The notes beneath the pieces are model-generated. The model was not told where the DNA came from. It did not search any database and saw nothing but the letters and a program-made list of their open reading frames with translations. Made by a program: the position numbers and the translations under genes. A stretch of DNA of 22,933 nt, from positions 1 through 22,933 of the forward strand of contig JBCCLR010000034.1 of assembly GCA_039026755.1 (NCBI GenBank), written 5' to 3'. Within the stretch, counting starts at the first letter, position 1. The number at the start of each line of letters is the position of its first letter. The stretch is from CAKZYD01 sp039026755 (lineage in GTDB: Bacteria; Pseudomonadota; Alphaproteobacteria; Sphingomonadales; CAKZYD01). Shown piece by piece: positions 5,855-14,496 of this stretch.

Positions 5855-7486
5855 TTATTTGATGCGAGGCAGATCCTCGAACTGGTGGAAAGGTGGGGGT
5901 GAGGGCAACGTCCATTCCAATGTCGTTGCACCTTCACCCCATTGATTGCCGACCACACGCTTGCGCGAGGCTAAGGATATAGCAACGTTCACAAACCAAA
6001 TAACCATGGCAATGATGGTGATGCGGTAGCCCCAAGACGACACATAGTTCCAGAACGTAAAGGCATCTGGATAGTCAGGAATGCGCCGCGGCATGCCATT
6101 GAGACCGAGAAAATGCTGCGGGAAGAAGATCAGGTTCACCCCAACAAACATCACCCAGAAGTGCAGTTTGCCAAGAAACTCGTTGTAGGGCTTGCCTGTC
6201 ATTTTGCCGAACCAATAATAGAAACCAGCAAACAGGGCGAAAACCGCGCCGAGCGATAACACATAATGGAAATGTGCAACCACATAATAGGTGTCATGCA
6301 GCGACGTATCGATGCCTGCATTGGCGAGGACCACGCCTGTTACACCGCCGACCGTGAACAAGAAGATGAAACCAAATGCCCACAGCATTGGCGTTTCAAA
6401 GGTGATCGATCCACCCCACATTGTGGCGATCCAGGAGAAAATTTTGATGCCTGTTGGGATGGCAATAATCATTGTGGCGGCCACAAAATACCGCCGCGTA
6501 TCGATGTCCATACCCACCGTGTACATATGGTGCGCCCAGACGATAAAGCCGACCGCGCCAATGCAAATCATAGCCCACGCCATGCCGTTATATCCAAACA
6601 CCGGCTTACGCGAGAAGGTCGAGACTATTTGGCTGATGATGCCAAAAGCGGGCAAAATCAGAATATAGACTTCGGGGTGGCCGAAAAACCAAAACAGGTG
6701 TTGGAACAACACTGGATCGCCGCCAGTGGCCGGATCAAAAAACGATGTGCCAAAGTTGCGGTCTGTCAGCAGCATAGTGATCGCGCCTGCAAGCACTGGC
6801 AGGCTAAGTAGCAGCAAGAATGCCGTAATCAGCACCGACCAAACAAACAGCGGCATCTTAAACAGCGTCATGCCCGGTGCACGCATGTTGAAAATGGTGG
6901 TGATAAAATTGATCGCACCCATGATGGAACTCGCGCCAGCGATGTGCAGCGAGAAAATTGCCAAATCCATTGCCGGTCCGGGCTGCGCCGGTGTGCTCGA
7001 AAGTGGCGGATAAATGGTCCACCCACCGCCAACACCGTTTTGCCCTGGAGGGCCTTCAACAAACAAGCTAATAAGCAGCAATAAAAATGCTGGCGGCACC
7101 AGCCAGAACGAGATGTTGTTCATGCGCGGGAAGGCCATGTCCGGCGCGCCAATCATGATCGGCACAAACCAGTTGCCGAAACCGCCGATCATCGCTGGCA
7201 TGACCATGAAAAAGATCATGATCAATCCGTGAGCGGTAATAAAAACGTTCCACAAATGGAAGGCGGCATCTACATTTCCGTCGGTAAATGCGGTGAGAAC
7301 CTGCATCCCCGGCTGCGCCAACTCTTCGCGCATAAAGCCAGACATACCGCCGCCAACAATGCCGGCAAAAACAGCAAAAATCAGATAAAGCGTTCCAATA
7401 TCCTTGTGGTTGGTTGAATAAATCCACCGGCCAATAAAGCTCTTGGGACGTCCGTCTTCATGAAACGCTGCACTCGCTCCAGCCAT
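5855..7486 (-). CDS. ctaD: Cytochrome c oxidase subunit I, aa3 type
   Basis: The catalytic subunit reduces O2 at the heme a3-CuB centre and pumps protons. The 543-residue protein has twelve predicted helices and complete catalytic residues. H86 is in ITAHG (heme a ligand), and D116 in GAPDMAFPRMNN marks the D-channel entrance. CuB ligand H270 and the cross-linked Y274 lie in HPEVY with E272, H319 and H320 are in WAHHMYTVGMD, the K-channel Lys is in IPTGIKIFSW, and HDTYYVVAHFHYVLS holds the heme a3/a His pair. E272 in HPEVY places it in the A-type heme-copper oxidases. The C-terminus is intact. It lies 44 bp downstream of ctaC. Confidence 0.99.
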   Translation of the reverse strand: MAGASAAFHEDGRPKSFIGRWIYSTNHKDIGTLYLIFAVFAGIVGGGMSGFMREELAQPGMQVLTAFTDGNVDAAFHLWNVFITAHGLIMIFFMVMPAMIGGFGNWFVPIMIGAPDMAFPRMNNISFWLVPPAFLLLLISLFVEGPPGQNGVGGGWTIYPPLSSTPAQPGPAMDLAIFSLHIAGASSIMGAINFITTIFNMRAPGMTLFKMPLFVWSVLITAFLLLLSLPVLAGAITMLLTDRNFGTSFFDPATGGDPVLFQHLFWFFGHPEVYILILPAFGIISQIVSTFSRKPVFGYNGMAWAMICIGAVGFIVWAHHMYTVGMDIDTRRYFVAATMIIAIPTGIKIFSWIATMWGGSITFETPMLWAFGFIFLFTVGGVTGVVLANAGIDTSLHDTYYVVAHFHYVLSLGAVFALFAGFYYWFGKMTGKPYNEFLGKLHFWVMFVGVNLIFFPQHFLGLNGMPRRIPDYPDAFTFWNYVSSWGYRITIIAMVIWFVNVAISLASRKRVVGNQWGEGATTLEWTLPSPPPFHQFEDLPRIK

Positions 7487-7530
7487 ATCTTAGCTGCCTT
7501 CCAAAAATCTTGAGAAATTAATCATAACGC

Positions 7531-8352
7531 CTATCGCCCAACGGCAAACTGACGGGTAGGTGCTGCATCCGCATAGAGTTCTTTTGCCTCGGTCACCCAC
7601 GCATCAAACTCATCTTTACTAACCACTTCGACCGTGATCGGCATAAACCCGTGCTTGATGCCGCATAGCTCGGAGCATTGACCGTAGTAAAGACCCGGCT
7701 CATCGACCTTAAACCATGTTTCATTGATCCGTCCGGGGATCGCATCGCGCTTCACACCAAAGGCGGGGATCGCCCAGGCGTGGTTGACGTCTTCGGAGGT
7801 GATAATCACTTTAACGACGGTCTCAGCGGGTACGACCACATGCGTGTCCGTGGCAAGCAATCGCGGGCGACCGTTAAGCTCTTCGTCCGGAACCATATAA
7901 GAATCAAACGCAATGCCCTCAAAATCTGGATACTCGTAAGACCAATACCACTGATGCCCAATCGCCTTTACCGTGACCTCCGCTTCCGGCAGATTGTCTT
8001 CTTTGTCGATGATGGCAAACGACGGCACAGCAATGAACAGTAGAAGCAAAATTGGAATAGCCGTCCAAACAATTTCGAGCGGCACATTGTGGGTTGTGCG
8101 CGACGGTGTTGGATTGGCTTTTGCATTGTAGCGCACGGCAACCCACACCAACAGCGCCAGAACGAAAATTGATATAGCAATAATAATTGGCAACAGTCGA
8201 TCAACATGGAACGCATTTATTTGTTCCATAATTGGCGTCGCGGCATCTTGAAAACCAAGCGCTTTTGGCGTTGGCTGAGACGCCACTGCCGCGCTGCTAA
8301 CGAGGCCCGCCCCTAGAATTCCACACGCAAAACTGCGGTGACGTAACTTCAT
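7531..8352 (-). CDS. ctaC: Cytochrome c oxidase subunit II (CuA)
   Basis: Subunit II accepts electrons from cytochrome c through its periplasmic CuA centre. I choose the ATG at 8352-8350 because a GAGGGTGG ribosome site precedes it directly and it creates a normal Sec signal peptide (MKLRHRSFACGILGAGLVSS, cleavage after AVAS near residue 25). A 20-codon upstream extension to 8412 would bury the signal. The product is 273 residues with two transmembrane helices (about 52-73 and 95-114) and GHQWYWSYEYPD. All CuA ligands are present: H191, then C226, E228, C230, H234 and M237 in QCSELCGIKHGFM. It is the first gene of the oxidase operon, so its promoter should lie in 8353-8697. Confidence 0.98.
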   Translation of the reverse strand: MKLRHRSFACGILGAGLVSSAAVASQPTPKALGFQDAATPIMEQINAFHVDRLLPIIIAISIFVLALLVWVAVRYNAKANPTPSRTTHNVPLEIVWTAIPILLLLFIAVPSFAIIDKEDNLPEAEVTVKAIGHQWYWSYEYPDFEGIAFDSYMVPDEELNGRPRLLATDTHVVVPAETVVKVIITSEDVNHAWAIPAFGVKRDAIPGRINETWFKVDEPGLYYGQCSELCGIKHGFMPITVEVVSKDEFDAWVTEAKELYADAAPTRQFAVGR

Positions 8353-8697
8353 ACCACCCTCAAAATCTATCGTGAGCCTCAGTGTTTGCCACTGCAAACC
8401 GAAGGACACCACTCCTGTGTGCGCTGAACCACACTCAACATATCGCTATAGATTGGCAGTTCCATAACGCGCTTAGAACCGTTAAAGAAAACAGGGTACG
8501 CTCGCAAGCTTTTATCGCACACTGCGACAACAAGAATGCCTGTGGCGGTTACATTTTCTAGTCAAAGGGGGGTGGTCAGTAAGATATTGTTAACGCGTTA
8601 GTTTTTCAACAGAACGGGAGTTTTGGTATGGAGAGCGCTGGCAGTTTTTTGCGCCAGGGCATTCCCATTTGCAAATAACGACCGTACAGTTGCAGCT
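8353..8697. promoter_or_regulatory. Divergent ctaC / tldD intergenic region
   Basis: 345 bases without a gene hold the promoters of the oxidase operon (minus) and tldD (plus). The clearest element is the perfect 10-bp palindrome TAACGCGTTA at 8591-8600, with a related half, ATAACGCGCTTA, near 8465-8476. This could be an operator. There is also a GGGGGG run at about 8567-8572 and an unused ribosome-like GGGAG at 8616-8620. I could not assign convincing -35/-10 boxes on either strand. Confidence 0.45.
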
Positions 8698-10119
8698 ATG
8701 TCAAACTCCACATTCTTTTTTTCCAATACTGAACTGGACGAGCGCCAGACCCTGAGCGCCGTTGCCGATGCTTTGCACGGCATGGATGATGGCGAACTTT
8801 ATCTTGAGCACACACAGTCCGAAGCGATGGCTTGGGATGATGGCCGACTGCGTTCGGCAAGTTCGGATATTAGCCAGGGCTTTGGCCTGCGCGCCGTTAG
8901 CGGCGAGGCAACTGGCTTTGCCCATGCGACAGCACTGACCCCCGAAGCGTTGCGCCGCGCAGCGACCAGCGTCAAAGCCATTCGTAGTGGCAAAAGTGCA
9001 GCTCTCGCCGCAGCGCCGCAGCGCTCTAACCAACAGCTTTACAGTGATGAAAACCCACTCGGCGGTGCCGACTTTGCGGAGAAACTTGAGCTGCTGCGGC
9101 ATATCGATACCTACGCCCGCAGCCTAGATCCAAGTGTAGTTCAGGTCAGCGCAACCCTTGCAGGCGAGTGGCAAACAATTGAAATTGTGCGCGGCGATGG
9201 CCAGATTATCCGCGATATTCGGCCCTTGGTTCGGCTCAATGTTTCCATCGTAACCGAGCGTGGGGAGCGCCGCGAATCGGGCTATACCGGACGCGGCGGA
9301 CGGCGCGGCTATGCGGAGTTTTTTAACGCCGAAACCTGGCAGGCTATGGCGCGTGAAGCGTTTCGCCAGGCTGAGGTAAATCAACAGGCCGTTGCTGCAC
9401 CGGCGGGTGAAATGACGGTCGTTTTGGGGCCTGGCTGGCCTGGGGTGCTGCTGCATGAGGCGGTTGGCCATGGCCTGGAGGGTGATTTTAATCGCAAAGA
9501 AACCTCTGCGTTTGCCGGCCTGATTGGGGAACGTGTCGCAGCGCCTGGTATTACAATTGTGGATGATGGCTCCATCGCGCAGCGCCGTGGTTCGCTGACG
9601 GTTGATGATGAAGGTACACCGACCCAGCGCAACGTACTGATCGAAGACGGCATCTTAAAAGGCTATATGCAAGACCGCCTCAACGCGCGCTTGATGGGTG
9701 TGCCGGCGACCGGTAATGGCCGCCGCCAGAGCTTTGCCCACGCCCCTATGCCGCGCATGACAAATACCTTCATGCTGGCTGGCAACGATGACCCAGCAGA
9801 GATCCTTGAGCGCACAAAATCTGGCATTTATGCCAAAAATTTTGGCGGCGGACAGGTCGATATCACGTCGGGCAAATTTGTCTTCAGTTGCACCGAAGCC
9901 TACAAAATCGAAAACGGCAAGCTCGGCGCGCCCATCAAAGGCGCTACGCTTATCGGTGATGGCCCAGAGGTTTTAAAGCACGTTAGCGCGATCGGTGATG
10001 ACCTCGAGCTTGATACCGGCATCGGCATCTGCGGTAAAGGTGGCCAAAGCGTGCCAGCGGGTGTCGGGCAGCCCACGTTGCTGGTCGATAAGCTAACTGT
10101 CGGCGGCACGGCTGCGTAA
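8698..10119 (+). CDS. tldD: Metalloprotease TldD
   Basis: TldD is the zinc-bearing subunit of the TldD/TldE (PmbA) heterodimeric protease of family U62, which degrades unfolded peptides and in some bacteria trims peptide antibiotics. The metal-binding HEAVGH motif is present (H253 to H258, in LLHEAVGHGLEGDFNRK). The family N-terminal domain is present (GELYLEHTQSEAMAWDDGRL, SQGFGLRAVSGEATGFAH), and so is the C-terminal domain with NGRRQSFAHAPMPRMTNT and CGKGGQSVPAGVGQP. The ATG at 8698 gives 473 residues, matching the family. An upstream TTG extension to 8623 has its SD too close and adds atypical sequence. The ribosome site before 8698 is weak. tldD divergent from or next to ctaC is common in alphaproteobacteria. 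Confidence 0.96.
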   Translation: MSNSTFFFSNTELDERQTLSAVADALHGMDDGELYLEHTQSEAMAWDDGRLRSASSDISQGFGLRAVSGEATGFAHATALTPEALRRAATSVKAIRSGKSAALAAAPQRSNQQLYSDENPLGGADFAEKLELLRHIDTYARSLDPSVVQVSATLAGEWQTIEIVRGDGQIIRDIRPLVRLNVSIVTERGERRESGYTGRGGRRGYAEFFNAETWQAMAREAFRQAEVNQQAVAAPAGEMTVVLGPGWPGVLLHEAVGHGLEGDFNRKETSAFAGLIGERVAAPGITIVDDGSIAQRRGSLTVDDEGTPTQRNVLIEDGILKGYMQDRLNARLMGVPATGNGRRQSFAHAPMPRMTNTFMLAGNDDPAEILERTKSGIYAKNFGGGQVDITSGKFVFSCTEAYKIENGKLGAPIKGATLIGDGPEVLKHVSAIGDDLELDTGIGICGKGGQSVPAGVGQPTLLVDKLTVGGTAA

Positions 10120-10191
10120 AAGTCTCGGCGGTCGCGCGGCATATCTGAAGTCACACCGATAGGCACGCACTAAACGCAGTCCATTTAGAAA

Positions 10192-11064
10192 ATGTCAGAC
10201 CCAGACCTCCGTAACCGCCACGCTTTCATTACCGGCGGTGCGCGTGGGATTGGCTTGGTAATGGCGCAGGCGCTTGTGGATGCGGGTGCGAAGGTGACGA
10301 TTACCGCCGCGCGCTCCGCAGATGAGCTGTCGGCTGCGGCCGCGCGGCTGGGTGCAGAGCGGTGCTTTGCCTTGTTGACGGACGTTTGTGATGACGCTGA
10401 TTCGGCTCAGGCGGTTGCCGCTGCACAAACGCACTTCGGCCCGGTCGATATCCTCATCAACAATGCGGCGCGCGGGCCAGGTGAGATGAAGACGCCTGCC
10501 GGCGGCTTTGGCGCCCGCCCGTTTGACGGGGACAGTGCCGATTATGAGCGCATTATTGCCACCAACATCGTTGGGCCTTGGCGCATGGCAAAGTTGCTGG
10601 TGCCCGGCATGGTCGCGCGCGGCTGGGGCCGGGTGATTAATATCTCCACCTCCCAGCCGACTATGCGGCTGCCCAATGGTGGGCCTTATGGCCCGACGAA
10701 AGCGGCATTAGAAACGCAAAGCGCGATTTGGGCGAAACACTTGGAGGGGACGGGCGTGACCGTGAATGTGCTGCTGCCGGGCGGCGCCACCGATACGCCC
10801 TTTATTCCTGGCGGCACCATTGGTCAGCGCGTTGAGATCGACTGGCCCGCACGGGCCGGCGACATTGCCGAGGGCAATGCCAATATGACGGGCCTCCTGC
10901 CGCCTGAGGTGATGGCTGCACCAACTGTTTGGCTTGCCTCAGACGCGTCGCAACACATCACAGGTCGCCGCATCGTTGGCGCAAATTGGCCGCCAGATGC
11001 GCCCGCTGAGGTGGCGCTAGAAACCGCTATGACGCCGATTGTTGCTGTGCCGCAAGTTATTTGA
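10192..11064 (+). CDS. Short-chain dehydrogenase/reductase (SDR) family oxidoreductase
   Basis: An NAD(P)-dependent oxidoreductase with a Rossmann fold, 290 residues. It has the cofactor glycine motif TGGARGIG (about residues 14-21), the NNAA motif (ILINNAARGPG), the catalytic Ser in VINISTSQP and the active-site Tyr-Lys in PYGPTKAALE. The C-terminal part includes PPEVMAAPTVWLASDASQHITGR, normal for classical SDRs, then a tail somewhat longer than the usual 250-residue family size. The substrate cannot be read from the sequence. The start ATG at 10192 lies 72 bp after tldD on the same strand, so the two may be cotranscribed. The ribosome site is weak (TTTAGAAA). Confidence 0.9.
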   Translation: MSDPDLRNRHAFITGGARGIGLVMAQALVDAGAKVTITAARSADELSAAAARLGAERCFALLTDVCDDADSAQAVAAAQTHFGPVDILINNAARGPGEMKTPAGGFGARPFDGDSADYERIIATNIVGPWRMAKLLVPGMVARGWGRVINISTSQPTMRLPNGGPYGPTKAALETQSAIWAKHLEGTGVTVNVLLPGGATDTPFIPGGTIGQRVEIDWPARAGDIAEGNANMTGLLPPEVMAAPTVWLASDASQHITGRRIVGANWPPDAPAEVALETAMTPIVAVPQVI

Positions 11065-11154
11065 CCCGCATGCGATTTACGGGCTGCGTTGAACGCCTGC
11101 TGTTATGTTGGCCGCAAGCCATATCCATGGTGTGCGCGTCGGCGCTAAAGGTGC

Positions 11155-11754
11155 TCATCGGCCTAAAGGCGGCATGGCTGCCATGGGCTTGTCGGCAGCA
11201 AGCACATTCAGCAGCTTCCCATCCTCAAAGAACTGGCGCAGCATATCGTCGACCACTGCAGTGATGCTTTCGCTGTTTTTCTTGGCATCGGGATAGAACA
11301 CGGCGCGATCTTCACTGGCGGCGCGGTAGAATTTTTCATATTCCTCCGTAAGGCCATCGGCCCGCGCCTTCATTGAGGTCGTTATGTTTACGCCGCCGCT
11401 CCAAAATCCGACTTCCACATCATAATCTAAAGAGCGGATTTCTAGGCGTAGGTTTGCCGCATCGGCAACCACGCCCGGCTTAACAACAAAGCCCTTCGCC
11501 CTCAATCCGTCGGTCACTGTTTCTTGCATGGTCGCCGCAAAGTCTTGCGTCATAGAAATTTTAGCGCCTGCCGGTGCGCGCATTCCTAAGTCTTTTGATG
11601 GCCGCTCATCAAGTACTACCAGTGCCACCGTTGTGCCATTGCCAATATTTGACTCAGCAAACTGCGTCGTCGGTGTTACGTGCGCGTCCATTTACGAGAT
11701 GGCGCATGCTGAAACGCTTAAACTCAACAAAACAACTTTCAAAATCTGATACAT
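11155..11754 (-). pseudogene. YajG-like lipoprotein gene interrupted by an in-frame stop after the lipobox
   Basis: The reading frame begins at ATG 11754-11752 with a textbook lipoprotein signal, MYQILKVVLLSLSVSACAIS, lipobox VSAC with Cys at residue 17. An in-frame TAA (11694-11692) then interrupts it. An ATG directly follows the stop, and an uninterrupted frame of 178 residues runs to the TGA at 11157-11155. The second part (DAHVTPTTQF, VALVVLDERPSKDLG, LRLEIRSLDYDVEVG) resembles the mature region of YajG-family outer-membrane lipoproteins, where it should follow the Cys directly. Translation from the second ATG would give a cytoplasmic protein lacking its lipid anchor. It is either a recent pseudogene, a sequencing error, or a case of readthrough or restart. 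The function of YajG proteins is not well defined. Convergent with the SDR gene. Confidence 0.75.
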
Positions 11755-11755
11755 A

Positions 11756-11804
11756 CCGCCCCCGGTCTATAATTGTTACAACGTTGTGACGCAGAGGACC
11801 GGGG
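11756..11804 (-). promoter_or_regulatory. Nested dyad upstream of the lipoprotein gene; may mask its ribosome site
   Basis: CCCCGGTC (11760-11767) and GACCGGGG (11797-11804) are perfect 8-bp inverted arms. Between them lies the 10-bp palindrome ACAACGTTGT (11778-11787), nearly concentric with the arms. In minus-strand RNA the downstream arm contains the purine-rich Shine-Dalgarno (GGGGGCGG) that ends just before the ATG at 11754, so folding would hide the ribosome site. It may instead be a protein operator. Confidence 0.5.
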
Positions 11805-11916
11805 TGTCTGGAAAAAGGCCACATTTTTTTTTCGATTAGGACGTCATCACGCCAGGCTAAATGCTTCTACTGGATACAGTTGGTCTAACCTGCACGCAAT
11901 GTGGCAAACGCTGATG

Positions 11917-12261
11917 TTACTCATCATCACGCTGTTTAATCGGCAGCAGTTGCTCGCGGTAAACAATGTCGCCCTCGCGGGCCACGCGGTGCTTGCCAAA
12001 CACGCTGCCCCGATAATTTTGCTTCAGCGACATTGTGGTTTTTGGCGGCGTTTTGGTTTCTGATGGAAAGGTTCGCTCTTCGTCGAGCGAGCGGCCTCTG
12101 GTTACGGTTACACCTGCCGCCTGGCTTTGGAAAAGGCCATAATCCGGCGTTCCGACCTGTCGTGTTGGCGCCGATGTCTGTAACTCTTCAATCGGGGCTT
12201 GCGCCGCAGCGCTTGCCTCCCAAAGCAGACCTACAGACAGCAAAACGCAGATGTAACGCAT
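11917..12261 (-). CDS. Small secreted protein of unknown function
   Basis: A 114-residue frame from ATG 12261-12259, chosen because GGAGGTTGAG lies directly upstream. An ATG 4 codons earlier would sit on the ribosome site. The N-terminus is a Sec signal peptide (MRYICVLLSVGLLWEASAAA, cleavage after AQA or AAA). The mature part is polar, Pro/Thr/Ser-rich and without further membrane spans or cysteines (e.g. VTVTRGRSLDEERTFPSE, TPPKTTMSLKQNYRG), ending in the charged IKQRDDE. I recognise no family. It lies 100 bp downstream of gshA on the same strand and could be cotranscribed. A periplasmic location is predicted. Confidence 0.65.
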   Translation of the reverse strand: MRYICVLLSVGLLWEASAAAQAPIEELQTSAPTRQVGTPDYGLFQSQAAGVTVTRGRSLDEERTFPSETKTPPKTTMSLKQNYRGSVFGKHRVAREGDIVYREQLLPIKQRDDE

Positions 12262-12361
12262 CTCAACCTCCAACTATATACCAATGTTATATCAAAAAGT
12301 TGAGAATTAGGCCACTGCCATAGGTCTATCCGATCACCACTTTGGTTAATGAGACGTTGCG

Positions 12362-13732
12362 CTAAAATCGCTGATCACGAAAAATCAGGCTAAGATCGCC
12401 GTCCCAGCGGCCATTATAGAGGTCGAGCAAGTGCTGCGCGGGGCTGATGCCGGAACGTGCCGTCTCCCAAAGGTCTTCTAAGAACACTGCTTCGGTTTCA
12501 CCGGCGCGGTTGGTGTGGCCGCGTGCCTTGAGGCCGCTTGCGGCAATCTCGAGCACTTGGCTAGCAAGCTCTTGCATCGTGCCGCGGGGCGCCGGCGCTT
12601 GCATACCCTGTTTGGGGACTGCATCGCGCATCGCTTGCAGCGCCTCAAACGGCCAATGCTTGATGAGATCATAGGCCGCGTCCAGCGCCGTCTGGTCATA
12701 GAGCAGCCCGGCCCAAAACGCCGGCAGCCCGCAAATGGCCTCCCAAGGACCGCCATCGGCGCCGCGCATCTCCAAAAATGTTTTCAGCCGCACTTCGGGG
12801 AAGATCGTGGACAGATGATCCGTCCAATCGGCAAGCGTCGGGTATTCGCCTTCATAGCCCGGCAGTTTGCCCTCTAAAAACGCCCTGAAGGATTGGCCCG
12901 CCATATCCACATAGTGGCCACCGCGATGGATAAAATACATAGGCACGTCAAGCGCATAGTCTAAATAGCCCTCAAAGCCCATGCCGCTTTCGAACACGAA
13001 GGGCAACATGCCGGCGCGGGCATTGTCTGTGTTGGTCCAGATATGACTGCGGTAGGATTTATAGCCGTTGGGCTTGCCTTCTAAAAAGGGTGAATTAGCA
13101 AACAACGCTGTGGCAACCGGTTGTAGCGCCAGCCCCACCCGCAATTTTTTCACCATGTCGGCCTCGCTGGAGAAGTCCAGATTGACCTGGATGGTGGTGG
13201 TCCTGAACATCATGTCGAGGCCCATGCTGCCAACTTTGGGCATATAGGCTTTCATAATCCCATAGCGCGGCTTGGGCATCGTAGGCATATCGGCCCGCGT
13301 CCATGTCGGCGCGACGCCGAGGCCAAGAAAATCAATCCCCAGCTCATCGCCAACCGTTGCCACCTGCTTAAGGTGCGTATGCACTTCCGCGCAGGTCTCA
13401 TGCACGGTTTGCAGCGGTGCGCCGGATAGTTCCAATTGGCCGCCCGGCTCCAGTGAAACAGATGCGCCGTTTTGGCTGAGCGCAATGACATTTCCGTCTT
13501 CGACAATTGGCTTCCAGCCAAATCGGCTCAGGCCATCGAGTAAGTCGCGAATACCGCCTGGCTCAAAGTAGTCTACCGGCGCTTGGCTGCTGCTGCGGAA
13601 TGGAAATTTTTCATGTTCCGTGCCAATGCGAAAATCATCCGCAGGCTTGCAGCCGCTTGCCAAATAAGCGGTGAGCTGATCTTTCGACGTGATGCGTTCA
13701 GCATCCGCAGCGGAGGCAGTGCGCGTGCTCAT
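12362..13732 (-). CDS. gshA: Glutamate-cysteine ligase, plant/alphaproteobacterial type
   Basis: GshA joins glutamate and cysteine with ATP, the first and limiting step of glutathione synthesis, in the cytoplasm. The 456-residue protein belongs to the class shared by alphaproteobacteria and plants. It has RIGTEHEKF near residues 35-43, SLEPGGQLELSGAPL, RTTTIQVNLDFSSEADM, ALFANSPFLEGKPNGYKSYR, and the C-terminal EAVFLEDLWETARSG with the YNGRWDGDL ending. No truncation or frameshift is seen. In many alphaproteobacteria gshA directly follows rsmE on the same strand. Here rsmE is on the same strand but 1.86 kb upstream, with two plus-strand genes between. The ribosome site before the ATG is weak. 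Confidence 0.97.
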   Translation of the reverse strand: MSTRTASAADAERITSKDQLTAYLASGCKPADDFRIGTEHEKFPFRSSSQAPVDYFEPGGIRDLLDGLSRFGWKPIVEDGNVIALSQNGASVSLEPGGQLELSGAPLQTVHETCAEVHTHLKQVATVGDELGIDFLGLGVAPTWTRADMPTMPKPRYGIMKAYMPKVGSMGLDMMFRTTTIQVNLDFSSEADMVKKLRVGLALQPVATALFANSPFLEGKPNGYKSYRSHIWTNTDNARAGMLPFVFESGMGFEGYLDYALDVPMYFIHRGGHYVDMAGQSFRAFLEGKLPGYEGEYPTLADWTDHLSTIFPEVRLKTFLEMRGADGGPWEAICGLPAFWAGLLYDQTALDAAYDLIKHWPFEALQAMRDAVPKQGMQAPAPRGTMQELASQVLEIAASGLKARGHTNRAGETEAVFLEDLWETARSGISPAQHLLDLYNGRWDGDLSLIFRDQRF

Positions 13733-14008
13733 GCCGCTGGCGTTAAAACCTTAAAGACCGAATAGCAAGCCAGGAATGTTTGTCGCAGCATAAGCATGAC
13801 TATTGAGGGGACCGCTTGGCTGCATCTTCAGACCTGTCGCCACAGTGGACACATTTGCCTGCGTCAGGCAGCTTTACACATCGCGCGAAACGCCGCGAGA
13901 AAAGAGCATAAAAAAACAAAATACTGGGACCCTAGCATAATTATTGCAGGTACGGTCTTCGGGTTGTGCGGTGGGAACATATCGAAACATTCGTCGGGAC
14001 CGAAGTTC

Positions 14009-14496
14009 ATGTCACCACCATCACTTTTTCTGATCTGTTTAACCGCTTTCTTGTCTTTAACCGCCGCGACGCGTGCGTCAGTTTTTGATCAAAGCACTGT
14101 ATTTGTCGGTTCTTTTTAAGGCGAAAGCCCGATACCCTTTCACCGAACGGGCGGCACGCGCTACCAGCAAGTCTATGACGCCGCGATCTTTCCTGGTATC
14201 ATCCGCTTTGAGGCAATCACTTTTCAAGGTATTGTGAGCACGGCACGCCGCGGCTTGGCATATTCAACGCGGACAGTAACTCAAGCGGCTTGTTCTCTCG
14301 CGCACATAATTTTCCTGGCGTGTTCGCAAGCTCAGATCAATTTGAGAATTTCGGGTTGGTGACAACCTTTGACTTTGAAATCATAGAGCTCACCGAGATT
14401 CCGCTGCCATCGGCGGCAGTGCCATTTCCAAGTGCATTTGGCGTGCTATGGGCAGCACGTCGCAAGCGTCAGCTTAAGATGGGTCAGACAGCATGA
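14009..14496 (+). pseudogene. Decayed PEP-CTERM/VPLPA-type exported protein
   Basis: The remains of an exosortase-substrate protein gene. A signal peptide (MSPPSLFLICLTAFLSLTAA) is followed by SVFDQSTVFVGSF, then an in-frame TAA at 14117-14119. The same frame continues with sense that looks like the family (TGGTRYQQVYDAAIF, IRFEAITFQG) up to about 14235. The remainder is in a different frame: from about 14250 it reads NADSNSSGLFSRAHNFPG and FENFGLVTTFDFE. It ends in a sorting tail, IPLPSAAVPFPSAFGVLWAA plus RRKR, with stop TGA 14494-14496. So there is a nonsense codon, a frameshift and probably an internal deletion, since full-length relatives as I recall them have more residues between the two halves. 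The intact protein would be exported, sorted by an exosortase/archaeosortase-type enzyme, and surface-attached or released. Confidence 0.75.

Noticed and set aside
6266..6811. Plus-strand 181-codon frame inside ctaD
   Set aside because: It is antisense to the highly conserved subunit I gene and results from its codon bias.
8623..8697. 25-codon N-terminal extension of TldD from a TTG
   Set aside because: The GGGAG is only two bases from the TTG, and family alignment from memory starts near the Met at 8698.
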